DNA of 64,000 nucleotides from Dioscorea cayenensis subsp. rotundata (Eukaryota > Streptophyta > Magnoliopsida > Dioscoreales > Dioscoreaceae). The notes under the pieces were generated by a model. The model had not been told where the DNA came from, searched no databases, and was given only the letters and a program-made list of their open reading frames with translations. Shown piece after piece: positions 1 to 10,389 of the stretch (positions are counted from its first letter, which is position 1; every line of letters begins with the position of its first letter). Position numbers and translations under genes: made by a program. Location of the stretch: assembly GCF_009730915.1 (NCBI RefSeq), contig NC_052482.1, positions 2,294,001 to 2,358,000 of the forward strand, written 5' to 3'.

Positions 1-199
1 CCTGCTTTGACATAAACAGACAACGGTCTTGCATGATGGGCGGCGCTTCTTGTAGGGATATGGCACTTTGCTCAGCGACTTTTGTATTATGCATACAAAA
101 GCGTCTATCACATCATCTGTGACCATCTCCTTATCCTCAAGCAGAGTGTATAATTTGTCCCGATGTGGTCTTGTGACGTCATTCTTCCACACACGGCAG

Positions 200-400
200 T
201 CTTTGAGATTAAACGATAACAAATATAATTAGACCATATTCTAAATATTTAAATGATATTATCAATGTTCAAATGATATTATAAATAATTAAACGTTAAG
301 TAGATAAATTAAATGATAACATATAAACATTTAAACACTATCACAAAAAAGTTAAACACTATCATATAAACTTTAAACACTATCGTGAAAACTTTAAGCT
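200..400. repeat. TTTAAAC-spaced degenerate array (element A, intron 1)
   Basis: About ten occurrences of TTAAAC/TTAAAT-type motifs at roughly 15-30-bp spacing, each followed by short AT-rich spacers. The same kind of array fills 1640-1850 and 2710-2900 in this element. Confidence 0.65.
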
Positions 401-599
401 TACCTGTCCATACGGCAGTTAAGGAAGATCCTCATCAACTCCTGCTCGTATTTGTTAAGACGCGATTGGCCAACCCATTTTTTCTTCTTCGGAACGAAGA
501 CTTGCCGAGCCGTCTTGTCCCAATTTTGATTGGCCTTGATCATCTCCCTCGTTTCTCGGTCGGGGTCTTCATGGGGCACTGTCGTTGAGCCTTGACGGT

Positions 600-800
600 G
601 TTCAGCACCAGCAGCATCTTCCTTCGATGCGGGGACGACGACAGCATCAACCACAGACACATCCTTACATGGTTGTTGTTATCGTTGGATTGTGTTTGGC
701 TTCGATGCGAGGACGACGATAGCATCAACCACAGACATACCCTTACATGCTTCTTTTTGTTGTGGGATTGTGTCCCCTGCTCGATGAGGATCTTGTCGGC
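600..800 (-). repeat. 78-bp coding minisatellite, 2 copies plus a degenerate third
   Basis: The phrase CGATGCGRGGACGACGAYAGC recurs at 625 and 703. A weaker relative (GAGCATCAACGGGAGACACA) lies near 860. The 78-bp spacing is a multiple of three, so copy-number change would keep frame in the transposon-borne gene. Confidence 0.7.
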
Positions 801-1639
801 CACGCCACGCGCACGCAGCAGCAGATTCAGCGATCTTCTCGGTACGTGGCCACGGCAGCGAGCATCAACGGGAGACACACCCTTAGCTTGTTCTTGTTCT
901 TCAGGGATTGTGTCCATCTTTGATGCCGCAATCTCTGCAGCCGGTTCCACCGGGTCGGGGATTTCATTAACAAGGGAGTAAATGATCTTCTCAACCGCGG
1001 CAACGGCCACATCATCTACGATGTCCTCCATCGTCATGGCCATGTCATCTGACGGCCAGACTTCGATGACTGACATCGGTCGCCGATGGTGGAGATAGAG
1101 GCAGTATTGTTCTCCTCTTTTTCGCAAGTCTCTTCGAATGTGGCCGTCTTGGAATGGCCACCCCGATGATGTTGTCGTCGTCAAATTCTGACGGCTCGTC
1201 CATCCCGGGTGATTCATTTCTTTGGAGGGACGACGCAGTCGATTGTGAACATCCTTCCAGTGCCCCAACACGAGCGATAAGCCGAGGAAACTCGGTCATC
1301 AATATCTGGCACGCCTGCATAAGAGTGGCAGTAACATCTTCGCCTAAGGTAGTCGGTGGGGCTGCCATGGTCTGGGGGGCTGCCACAATTGGGGGGACTA
1401 TCGTTGTCGTGGTAGGGGGGTTGTTGCAATTTGGCGGGATAGGGAGGGCTTCTTGAGGCCGAGGAATGCGTGTGCGTGGTGGGCTGGAAGTAGGAGAACG
1501 ATATTGAGCGCAGACGATAGAGGTCGCCCTCTCATCCCGCCTTCGAGCAAGTGGTTTTCGAGACAATAGCATCCATCCGTCGGTTGGCCCCAACAAATAT
1601 TTCTTCTTGACGACTCACGGAACCATTTCAGAAACTAAC

Positions 1640-1850
1640 ATATGTAAACCAAACAATTTCGATGAAATCATTCGGGTTTAAACTATAACAACTATATTTA
1701 AAGCGAGTTTTTTTATATTAAAGCAAAGTATAGATTATATTTAAAGCGGAGAACAAAATATTTAAACCTTTATGAATATATTTTTAAAGCTGTAAATAAT
1801 AAAGTTAAACGCTAAATAAAATGTTTAAACATTAAATACTTCTGTTAAAC
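1640..1850. repeat. TTTAAAC/TTTAAAGC-spaced array (element A, intron 2)
   Basis: Motifs such as TTTAAAGC, TTTAAACC and TTAAACGC repeat every 15-30 bases between the DUF1985 coding block and the next coding block. The position suggests an intron of the transposon gene. Confidence 0.65.
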
Positions 1851-2709
1851 ATTGTCCATGATTTATTACCTCTTTTCCTTCGAGCAATGACAAGCTGGTT
1901 TCTACCGTCGCTTGCTTCCGGTAACTACTTTCACCGTAGCATAGCATCCTTGGGATCTTGCCGAAACGGACTTTCTTTCCCGTTCCAGTCAGCTCGTAAA
2001 ACCATACATTAAGCGCGACCGAGCACCCCTTAATATATCTTGTGTTGGTCTTCTTCCCGGCGCATCTATCTTGCACTTGAGCGGCTGCTTGTGGAATGTC
2101 CTCCATTAGCCACTTGTGTGTCTCATGCGCCCATGCGTATCGCCCCATGGCGGGTAGATCATCGACATAATCAATGATCCAGTTTGGAACCGAGCATGAT
2201 GTATTTGGGAAGATGACTGTACCCGTGAGGTACACCATCAGGAGTTTGACAAAATTATCTTCTTCCCCCCTCTGTCGAACAAGTTGCGCAAGAGTGCTCT
2301 TGATGGAGTCTCTGTGTCTCTCGTAGGTTTTTGATAAATACCTCCCTTCGACGCCGAGCGGGTTTTTCTTCTTCGAAACACGATTGCGTCGCCATCACAG
2401 CTGCAGACCAAGAACGAGGGGCCACATCCACGAGGGCTCGAAACTTCGGCGAGCTTTTCCTCGATCATGAATTTATTGATGCGGCCATCGTACTCTGCGA
2501 TGAGAGAATCAAGAAGGGCCTTCTCTTGGTATATAGCTTCCGACTCGGTGAATCTGCAAAGCGGTGTCCTTTGGATGATCTCCCGAGTGTCGAGGGGTCA
2601 TGTTATCTTTCAATTCAGCTAAGGTCTCCACTACCGATGTCAAATAGCATCGCCCATTAACTAGGTTGACCGCTATAGTCACAAGCCTGCGACAATAACA
2701 ACACATTCA

Positions 2710-2900
2710 ACATGCACGTATTCACAAATGTTTAAGCGGAAATATAAGATTTTTAAAGCGGTAACCTTCGGTTCTTAAACGAGAGATATCAATGGTTAAA
2801 GCAGAGAACCCGTTTATTAAGCAGAGAAAAACAATACTTAAACGGAGACAACAAAATTTAAAAGCTGTAACATCTCATTTCTTAAAGCGTAAAACCCTCA
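2710..2900. repeat. TTTAAAGCGG/TTAAACGGAGA array (element A)
   Basis: Repeated TTAAAGCGG, TTAAACGAGAG and TTAAACGGAGA motifs at about 25-30-bp spacing, upstream of the presumed exon acceptor near 2690 on the minus strand. Confidence 0.65.
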
Positions 2901-3580
2901 TTTGTAAAAGCGCAACCATATCAAATGAAAGGAAATATACATTATAAATATTACACAAATCATAACAATCAAAAAAACTATTTTGATAGTGTATACAGAC
3001 GAAAGCGCAAAACAACACAAAACCTTAGCCGAGAAATTGCCCTGCAGACTAACAAAACCCCAGCCGAGAAACCTCCCTGCAGACTTCAATATCTTCCAAC
3101 AAAAATAGGAGCACAAAACGAAACCGAAACCATAAAACCATACTCAATACCTTAGATTACAAACTGATGAAATGCCAACTACTTGCGTGGGACTTCTCCT
3201 TCGAGATACCGGTGGAAAGGAAAAAGCTGCAATTACGGAGGTGCACGTAGAGAGACAACTTTGGAGATAGCTTCGAAAATGGAAAAACTGAAGACGCTAG
3301 TTGAGAAAAAATAACTAAAAGGCTCCGATAGAATTCGTCTCTTGGGGTTACGATCACGGAAACCCCCCACTTCCTCTCATACCGTCGAAATGGGTCTGCG
3401 ATCACGACTCCCCATGCAAGGGCATTTTCGTCCATAAAATTTGAAAATCACTCCATTGACATCCGTTACATGTTTTTGGGGTTTGAAAAACATGGAATTA
3501 TAAAGGAAGGGGTTTTTGGGGAGTTCAAAACTAACGGGGTGTTTTTGGCAATATTGCAATCTTAAAGGGTGTTTTTGGCA

Positions 3581-3780
3581 ATTTTTAGTTTGATTTATCG
3601 GCCATGAAACTAATACTTTTAATTTATTTGTTTCATGACATGAAACCAATACTTTTTATTTGTTTGATTTGTAGGCCATGAAACTAATACTTTTTTTTTA
3701 TTTGATTTATCGGCCATGAAACTAATACTTTTAATTTATTTGTTTCATGGCCTTCCCATGAAACAAATACCTTTTATTTG
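3581..3780. repeat. tandem repeat containing GGCCATGAAACTAATACTTTT
   Basis: GCCATGAAACTAATACTTTT recurs about three times with AATTTATTTG-type spacers and a variant (CATGAAACCAATACTTTT). The longer phrase TTTGATTTATCGGCC is present near 3590 and 3705, so the higher-order period is about 110 bp. It adjoins the right end of element A. Confidence 0.65.
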
Positions 3781-3875
3781 GACAAGTCATATAGGCTTTA
3801 ATTCATTGTTCATTTATGTTTATATTATGACAATTTATGTTTATAATTTCATAAAGATTAATTACTTGCAAGTTT

Positions 3876-4099
3876 TTTTTTTTTGAATAATAGATGACAA
3901 GCTCCTTTTTTTATGAATATAAACAGTATCAAACCGTATTGAAGCCTGGATGTACATTGTATGTACAATATAAGAATAATATAAAAATCCCGAATGAATA
4001 GTGTGTGAACAGTGGGGAACAATACTGCCAGGAAGGGATTTGAACCCATGACCTCCCCTTTACACTTTAGTGTCATACCATCGGGCTATCCAATGGTTG
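3876..4099 (-). mobile_element. tRNA-derived SINE with target-site duplication
   Basis: On the minus strand the 5' part contains an A-box-like TAGCCCGATGGT and a B box GGGTTCAAATCCC about 35 bases later, the internal RNA polymerase III promoter of tRNA-derived SINEs. The element ends in an A-rich tail (T run at 3873-3884 on the plus strand). A 15-bp near-perfect direct repeat flanks it (3861-3875 and 4100-4114, 13 of 15 identical, core TACTTGCA). It is not a functional tRNA gene: the cloverleaf is incomplete and the tail is SINE-like. Confidence 0.8.
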
Positions 4100-4165
4100 A
4101 CTACTTGCACGTTTACATGTACGCATCTATCTAAAAAACTAATTATTTTTCAAAAACTTCAATGA

Positions 4166-4445
4166 ACTTTTTTTTTATAAAGTGGATAAACCATAATTTA
4201 TTAAAATAAAAGGAGTAGTACAGAACTGGAATACAAACTATGAAGACTGCAAGCAAGTAGTACAATGGCCAAAAAGGCTGAACAAAATCCAAGCAACACA
4301 CATTAGCAAAAACAAAGTCCACTAGAAGTGGAAGGAACCAAAGGAAGGAACAATTCCTAGGGGAAAAGAAAACCCCTGGGAGCTACCCAAGTACATCAGG
4401 GCGGTTGATCTCTTTCCTCCTGGGCTCAAGAAACTCAATGTATCT
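4166..4445 (-). mobile_element. LINE 3'-end fragment
   Basis: Read on the minus strand it ends with TGGTTTATCCACTTTATA followed by an A run, matching the 3' terminus of the larger LINE in this window (GTGGTTTATCCACATTTATT plus A run at about 8646-8677). It is a severely 5'-truncated copy with no recognisable coding sequence. Confidence 0.65.
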
Positions 4446-4890
4446 AGTACAAAATATACCAATTACAATGGCTTTATAATCCTTTAAAAATTTATTATGT
4501 GGGGTGAGCTATTACATGCGTCTAAGATATTATATCATGGATCATAACCTCATCATGATAAAGTCTCCCTGTCATGTAATCCTGGAAGAGAGAATATCAA
4601 TCCTCCCATAGGAGATTTTCGTAGAGGACTCGATAAATAATGAATGAACAATATTATGCAGTATTTCAACAATAATATTATATAATATTTACACAGTACT
4701 ACACAATACCGAAGCTAAAGGGTTTCTATCCTTGGGTTGCCCATTCACTATATTCTAATGAAATATCACTAGTGGTTCTTCGTCCATGTTACATTATGGT
4801 TGACAATAAATATATTATAAATAAAATATTTTGAAAATATCTTATTATTTACTTTTATTATGTTATATATCTTAGATGAGATGGGAGAGT
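4446..4890. other. unassigned AT-rich sequence
   Basis: I see no gene here. It is AT-rich and lies between a LINE tail and an LTR fragment. Confidence 0.5.
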
Positions 4891-5270
4891 GATGATGTAC
4901 AATATGCATATAATTTATACCAATTTGTACACTCATCCAGCATGTATTAGAATTATATTATGAAATTCAATCCAAAATCTAGTGTGTTTCGCATTAACAG
5001 GCTTATGGCAGTACTTCAAGATGAAATAGACAAAAAAAAGTATTTTAAACCTCAAACGATGAAATTGGAACTCTCTCGGTATTATTTGAGTACGGACAAG
5101 GCAAACTGGATCGATTACAAGCAACTTACGGCCGACCTTACAACTGTAAGTCAATTTCATAAGATCTTGCAGGACATACTTATACCCGTAAGGGGAATTC
5201 AAAGCCAAGTCAAAGAATCTTATAAGCATCGCTCACGCCCTTAACAATGCCCGTAAAGATCATCCATACA
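4891..5270 (+). repeat. truncated LTR-like fragment related to 15532-16140
   Basis: Shares in order GATGTACAATATGCAT, an AATTC..AATCTA.TGTGTTTC stretch, CCTCAAACGATGAAATT and GAACTCTCTCGG with the longer LTR-like block at 15532-17290, and carries the same short CTTACGG/CCGTAAG motifs. It stops abruptly at 5270, where the broken BADC copy begins. ORFs across it are therefore LTR sequence, not a gene. Confidence 0.65.
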
Positions 5271-5820
5271 TCAAATCCATTAAAAAAGGCTGATTTTTGC
5301 ACATTTTCCCCACCTGATGAACTTTGTTCCGAGTTGGTTAAAGAATCTACTGCATTTACAGTTGATGAATTATAGAAGAAAAAAACCAATCAAATGTCAG
5401 AATAATCAACAACAAAAACATTAAAAGTTAAATAAATGAACCCTAAAAATAAAACCTGTGAAACTGAAACAGAATAATTATCAACAATATATAGCTGTTG
5501 AGAATCAAATTTTAAGGAATTCTCTTCCCTTCAAAGTTCAAATAATGAAGACAACTTGAAATAACTTACCGACAGATACCAATTCCGATGCAGTTTCAGA
5601 GGCCTTTACATAAGGCAAAATTAACATTCTCTTGTTCATGTTTGAGGATCTGAGACTTTGACCCAAGAAAGAAGTCTTGAGAAATGATGCATTCCTGAAA
5701 GAACAAGTCTGTAAAGGAGCTCCAAGAGGCTTATCAAGGGAAGATTGCATCTATGGAGATCCCCAAAGAGCACCTATGAATAACAACAGATAGATTATGG
5801 AACACTTCAGCTTGTTCTAC
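5271..5820 (-). pseudogene. partial genomic duplicate of BADC (exon 2, intron 2, exon 3)
   Basis: Closely matches 27990-28560 of the intact BADC gene, including the intron between the two exons, so it arose by DNA duplication rather than by retroposition. The exon-2 copy reads MQSSLDKPLGAPLQTCSFRN on the minus strand. Just before it a CAG codon of the functional gene is TAG here, giving an early stop. Exon 1 and the whole biotinyl-like domain (exons 4-9) are absent. The left breakpoint falls within a base or two of the exon 3/intron 3 border of the parent gene, next to an LTR fragment. Confidence 0.85.
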
Positions 5821-6324
5821 ACATTATTGAAGATACATCAAATTTGATTCCTGTATAAGCATTCACCAAAACTAATTATGATGACAATTTCATGCATTAG
5901 TTTTTTCAAACAAAAAATAGGCATTTTCAAGTCGCTCCAACTCAATGAATGAAAAGCCAAAGAGTACAGGATACAGTGAAATAAACTATATATATATATA
6001 TATATATTTAGGGAGCAAGTTCAGGTACAGCATCATTAATGTTAAAAGAAATAAATTAAACTACATGGGTATAAGTGGCTGCAAATAAGTTCTTGTTTAC
6101 AAGAAACAAAAATAACTGATTCAAGACCAAGAATGCAAACAAGCCTTATTTTGCCACAGAACAAACAAGCCTTCAAGAAAATTTAAGTGCCAGAGGAAAC
6201 AGCATTTTGCCATCTTTCTCTCTCTTTAACTCTCTGTTTTCCCCCAAATACAAACATCATACTGTAAAATTGATTTTTCTTTTTTTTTTTAAGTAATTTA
6301 TTAACCACATCAATATTCATCAAC
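5821..6324. other. unassigned AT-rich sequence with (TA)n
   Basis: No coding signal. Contains a (TA)n run at about 5989-6007 and ends at the left target site of the LINE. Confidence 0.5.
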
Positions 6325-6337
6325 AAAACAATCTCGA

Positions 6338-8673
6338 TGATTTCTATTTTCTTTTTTCAAAAACACTGGACCACTCTTCAAGATGGCTTTCCTATTTTCT
6401 TTTTTTAAAAACACTGGACCACTCTTTTTGACACTTTAGTTAAACTTTGTGATGATTTCTTTGTTGGATCTCTCAACTATGAGCATCTAAATTGGATTCA
6501 CATCGCTCTCATTGGAAAAATCAATGCGCCAGGGGAGGTTTCTGACTATCACCCTTTAAGTCTAATTAACTCCACCTGCAAAATCATTTCAAAGATCCTT
6601 GCTTCTCGATTAAGTACAGTGATTAGTAATCTGGTGGATAAATCCCAATCTGGCTTTATTAAGGGAAAGTGCATTGCAGATAATATTATTGGTGCTCAAG
6701 AGGTAATTTTCAATCTGCAAAAACGGAAATCTCTTGGCTATGTTTTCAAAGTGGATTTCGGCAAAGCCTTTGACTCTCTAGATTGGAATTTCCTTCTTGA
6801 AGTCCTTGCTGCAAGAGGCTTTGGGTCTAGATGCCTATCTTGGATACACACTATCCTTTGTTCTACTAAGACCCAATTCATCATCAATGGTACTACCCAG
6901 GGTGATATTCGATGTAAAAGAGGACTGCGACAAGGAGATCCTCTATCCCCTCTTCTATTCGCATTGGCCGAAGATGTATTGAGTGTTATGTTCTCTCATG
7001 CTCTTAGATCCAAAGTTCTAGTGGGTGTTCCTTTGGACCAAACTGTTAATATCTGCCACTTTCAGTATGTAGATGGCCTATTAATTTTCTCAGCCTGGGG
7101 ACAAGAAGATCTCCGAATCATCAAACAAATCCTTTATGTATTTAAAGGATCTTTTGGCCTCTCAATTAATTACTCAAAGAGCTATTTGTATTCCACAAGT
7201 TATGGTTTTCAACCACACTCCTCATCGGCAAGAATTCTAAATTATTCCAGAAATTGTTTACCCATAACCTATTTAGGGGTTCCTCTCTCTGGGAAAAGAC
7301 CAAGACTCCTAGACTGGGCTAAACTCATCGGAATAATTCGCTCTAGACTTACTCCATGGAAAGCAAACTACTTATCCCTTGGTGATCGTTTAACTCTCAT
7401 TAACTCAGTACTCTTAACTGTTCCAGTCTATTGGATGTCGGTTTTCAAACTCCCCACCTAGGTGATTAAAGATATTGATCAAATTCGTAGAGATTTCTTG
7501 TGGAAAGGACCTGATTTGGGTTATAAAGGTATTAGACTGGTTGCATGGAATAGGATCTCCAGACCCAGAGACATGGGAGGCTGGGGAATTCTCAATCTTC
7601 AGGATTTTAATAAAGCCCTGATTGGGAAATGGTGGTGGAAACTATCTTGCAATCCAAATTGTGGTTGGTCCAAAATCATTCACGCCAACTATCTAAACAG
7701 AAGCTCAAATGGAATTTTATCTCACACTCCACCTAGAAATAAATCCTTCTTTTCGGCAGGTGTTAACTCCACTCTTTTATCTTTTCGGTCTTGCATAAAC
7801 TTTAACCAGGACGACTCTCTTAACTGGGCATTGGAAAAAAGTGGAAAGTTCACTGTCAAATTCTTTTAGAAATTCCTTATTGATGATGGAATGCGTAGTC
7901 CACTCTACCTGCATTTATGGAAAACTCATAGTCCTAGCAAAATAACTTTTTTTTGCTGGCTTACTGGAGAGGATAAAATTCTCACTCTTACAAATCTTTT
8001 TAAGAAAAAGGTGCGACTTTCAAAACACCACTGATACATGTGTTCTTTGTCACAAAGCCTCAGAGAAGCTAGATCATCTTTTTCTTGACTGCACCTTCTC
8101 AAATTGAATCTGGGCATTTTTTTCCTTCAACTTTTTGACCCAATCTTCCCTCCACAATCTATTCCCTCGCTCTGGACTTTTTGGTTACCATCTATTAATC
8201 CTCAACTCCGAAGCATCTGGGATTTCATCTCCCGAGCGATCTTATGGAATATATGGATTGAACGAAAGACCCGTATCTTTCATCTAAATGCTTTACCGTT
8301 TTACACTATTATTTTTAAATCTGCTAACATGCTACTTTCCTGTTTTTGAACAGCTGCCGACAATCATCAGCAGTCTCTTACCGAAGCATCCCAACGAATC
8401 AAGCCCTCTCTCAACTTCCTTAGCACTAGAGTCTCCAACCAAACTGGCGATCCAGAGCTTGACGTAGCACAAGAGTAGGTCCCTCCACTTGTTTGCCTGG
8501 ATAAGCCTGAAGTTCCAGATGGTGTTTTTCATCTGTCCAGTGTTTATCTTTGGCTTTCCTTTTCTTTTTGCTATACTTTGCTCTGTTCCTCATCTCTGGT
8601 GAAAGGACTGCTCTTTTGTTCTTTTATGTTATTTTCAATAAAGCTGTGGTTTATCCACATTTATTTCATAAAA
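6338..8673 (+). mobile_element. 5'-truncated non-LTR retrotransposon (LINE)
   Basis: Flanked by a perfect 13-bp target-site duplication AAAACAATCTCGA (6325-6337 and 8674-8686), partly shared with the terminal A run. Contains a reverse-transcriptase region and a zinc-binding (zf-RVT) region, then a 3' UTR ending in GGTTTATCCACATTTATT plus A run. The endonuclease domain is absent, the usual result of incomplete target-primed reverse transcription. A short direct duplication (AAAAACACTGGACCACTCTT at about 6359 and 6410) lies at its 5' end. Confidence 0.9.
6430..8350 (+). pseudogene. LINE reverse transcriptase plus zf-RVT region, inactive
   Basis: Open from about 6430 to 7459 with RT motifs in order: GFIKGKCIADNII, KVDFGKAFDSLDW, GLRQGDPLSPLLFALAED, and the catalytic box as FQYVDGLLIF. 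In active LINE RTs this box is (F/Y)ADD, so the second aspartate is lost. An in-frame TAG at 7459-7461 interrupts the RT C-terminus, which continues directly as VIKDIDQIRRDFLWKG. A second stop follows near 7867, then the zf-RVT part (TCVLCHKASEKLDHLFLDC-like) in shifted frames. In active elements this protein copies element RNA at nicked DNA; this copy is dead. Confidence 0.9.
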
Positions 8674-8686
8674 AAAACAATCTCGA

Positions 8687-9260
8687 AATTTCACAGGTTC
8701 AAAGTCAATAAATCAGATTTATCCATGCTAAATGCTTGAAATTAAAGAAATTCAAGATATATCATAAGAATAACTCCAAAAGATTCAAAGAAAACAATAA
8801 AAATCAACCAAAAACACTCAGGAATGAATCAAGCAAGCAAACACATTGATTCGCTTGTGAGGCCGTGGCCATGAGCTCATGATGATCAAAATGTTCAAGA
8901 AATAGGAGAAGAGGAGGAAATCGCTGCTTGGAGGACCAATGATGGAGGCCAAGGAAGCAGGAGCACACAAGACGTCTGTCTGTTGGATGACTTTTTTTTA
9001 GTAAGCCCTTGTGTTTTGTTTAATTTACAAGTTAGTTCTAGTTAGATTATATATATATATATATATATTTAATAATAAAAAAGCAAAATAAATAAATAAA
9101 TTTTAAATACTCAAACAAACCATAGGTCTTCATTTATATATGAAAGAAGTAGACAATGCAACCGTATATAAACATTGGTATAAACCTCCATGTGACAAGT
9201 AGATAGTGGTCCACCCACAATGAATATTGTGAAAAATTACTCATTCACTTTGATAAAAAA
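8687..9260. other. unassigned sequence between LINE and element B
   Basis: No recognisable gene. Contains an (AT)n run near 9048-9068. Confidence 0.5.
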
Positions 9261-9635
9261 AAAAAGGAAAAATTATTGTTCACCCCTCGTCATTTTCAAA
9301 ACTTCTCAAAAATCCCCTCCAACTTTTGCACACCCCGGACAACCCTCTGTTATATTTTACATTCCCTTTAACCCCTCACGGTAAGTTGAAGTGGGTCCAT
9401 GATATGAAATTCCTTTTTTTGCCCTTGCAAAAAGGAGGGAAAAAAATGGCGCCCAATCATATCATGTCCGAACTTTATGCATAGTTTTTCCAATTTTTGT
9501 TTGCCTCCCCGCTTGCTTTTTTTCTCAAACAAAGTTTAGAAGGCTCATATCTTGTTCTTCTTGTTCTTGTTCTTGTTCTTCTTTTTTTCTTCTTCCTCAT
9601 TTGGTGTACTCAATTTTAGCTCTTCTGATTAAATT

Positions 9636-10200
9636 ATGGAGAGTTTTTGTGCTATTGCTAGATACAACGGGGAGGGTCGAGTGCTAATGTTCACGAGACC
9701 CGACTTCTGGGAATCGATGTTAATTTGAAATATATGCGCGATGGGGTCTCGATATTTCCCGTGTCAGGGTGAAGTTTATCACACCCGATGGACATAAAAG
9801 AGTTTGTCTCATGCGTCACGTGCACTCCATCTTCAAATGTACTGTTGTTGATCTTGTTGTTGAGACAGATGATGTGGCATCGTATCCTCACCGAAAAACG
9901 AGTTCGCTCGTTGTAAGTTTCTTCTCGCTTATGTTTATATAGTTGTAGAAGCTAATTATTGTTTAATTATCCCCGCTCTATGTTTAAATTTATCAAGTTT
10001 CCATTTAAACAATATTATCTCCGCTTTAACTTATTAACTTATTGTTTTAACTTCTCACGTCCCGAATACGTTGTCGCTCGACAAGGAGACCGATGATGTG
10101 GCATCGTATCCTACTGGAAATAACAGTTTTTTCCACGTCGCCTTTGGTGTTGTCGACAACAAGACCAATGCCTGTGACAAGAAGGCAACCTGGGAGTCCT
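9636..10200 (+). pseudogene. MULE transposase remnant (N-terminus fused to DDE-region fragment)
   Basis: From the ATG at 9636 it reads MESFCAIARYNGEGRVLM and then, after a frame break near 9720, RVRVKFITPDGHK and MRHVHSIFKCTVVDLVVE. This resembles the N-terminal PB1-like region of plant MULE transposases. A GTAAG at about 9912 suggests a splice donor, followed by an AT-rich TTTAAAC-bearing stretch. At 10090-10200 a second block reads ETDDVASYP joined to GNNSFFHVAFGVVDNKTNA, the latter typical of the MULE DDE domain (FxVAFGVVD). The middle of the protein is missing, as is everything after the DDE fragment. Confidence 0.6.
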
Positions 10201-10237
10201 AGACGAAAGAGGATCGAGTCGTAAGCGTCCGAGGACG

Positions 10238-10346
10238 GTGAGTTGCGTTGTAGCCATTGCCATGCTTTCGGTCCACAAGTTGCGCTGTAGCCATTGCCAC
10301 GCTTTCGGTCCGCAAGTTGCGTTGTAGCCATTGCCACGCTTCCGGT
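10238..10346. repeat. 37-bp tandem repeat, 3 copies
   Basis: Three consecutive units beginning GTTGCGYTGTAGCCATTGCC and ending in CGGTC, differing by one to a few bases each. Head-to-tail with no spacer, inside element B. ORFs over it on the minus strand are repeat artefacts. Confidence 0.85.
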
Positions 10347-10389
10347 CATAGTCGCAGATCATGCAATGAATCTGTTGCCGAGTAGGCAT

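Larger units (their letters stand above)
1..2690 (-). pseudogene. transposon-borne DUF1985 / Ulp1-type gene, broken, C-terminus off window
   Basis: Read on the minus strand. The best-conserved block is 1860-2240: it begins VYLTGTVIFPNTS and ends with NVWFYELTGTGKKVRFGKI, the pattern of the plant DUF1985 domain found in transposon-derived Ulp1-type proteins. A 1-nt frame change near 2240-2260 separates it from the upstream reading frame (2240-2690: a basic stretch, then a block with CRRLVTIAVNLVNGRCYLT). Downstream, 400-1640 codes in shifting frames for a low-complexity, Pro/Thr-rich linker. The first 130 bases encode a VIDAFVCIIQKSLSKVPY-like segment, the kind of linker that usually precedes the Ulp1 cysteine-protease domain, which would lie left of the window. 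Presumed introns hold TTTAAAC arrays. Several frames are closed by stops, so it is probably not functional. Confidence 0.55.
1..3580 (-). mobile_element. MULE-like element A (right part; left end outside window)
   Basis: Carries a minus-strand DUF1985-type gene (1-2690) and a right-hand non-coding arm (about 2700-3580). The arm is clearly related to 11940-12575 of element B: both have a block with CTTAGATT, then GATGAAATGCC, a CTTCTCCTTCGAGA stretch, a GTCCATAAAATTT stretch, and a terminus built of repeated GGGGTTTTTGGCAAT-like phrases. The shared end suggests a family of TIR elements. The left terminus and any transposase lie outside the window. TTTAAAC-type arrays fill the presumed introns (200-400, 1640-1850, 2710-2900). 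Assignment to Mutator-like (Kaonashi-type) elements rests on the DUF1985/Ulp1-type cargo plus transposase remnants in the related element B; it is inference for this copy. Confidence 0.6.

Noticed and set aside
592..1456. Plus-strand ORFs of 100-129 aa
   Set aside because: Antisense shadows of the GC-rich minus-strand transposon gene.
4022..4092. Possible tRNA gene on the minus strand
   Set aside because: A/B boxes are present, but there is no full cloverleaf, and the A-rich tail and TSD show a SINE.
4933..5244. Overlapping 94-98-aa ORFs on both strands
   Set aside because: The sequence is an LTR fragment shared with 15.6-16 kb; the frames are not conserved between the two copies.
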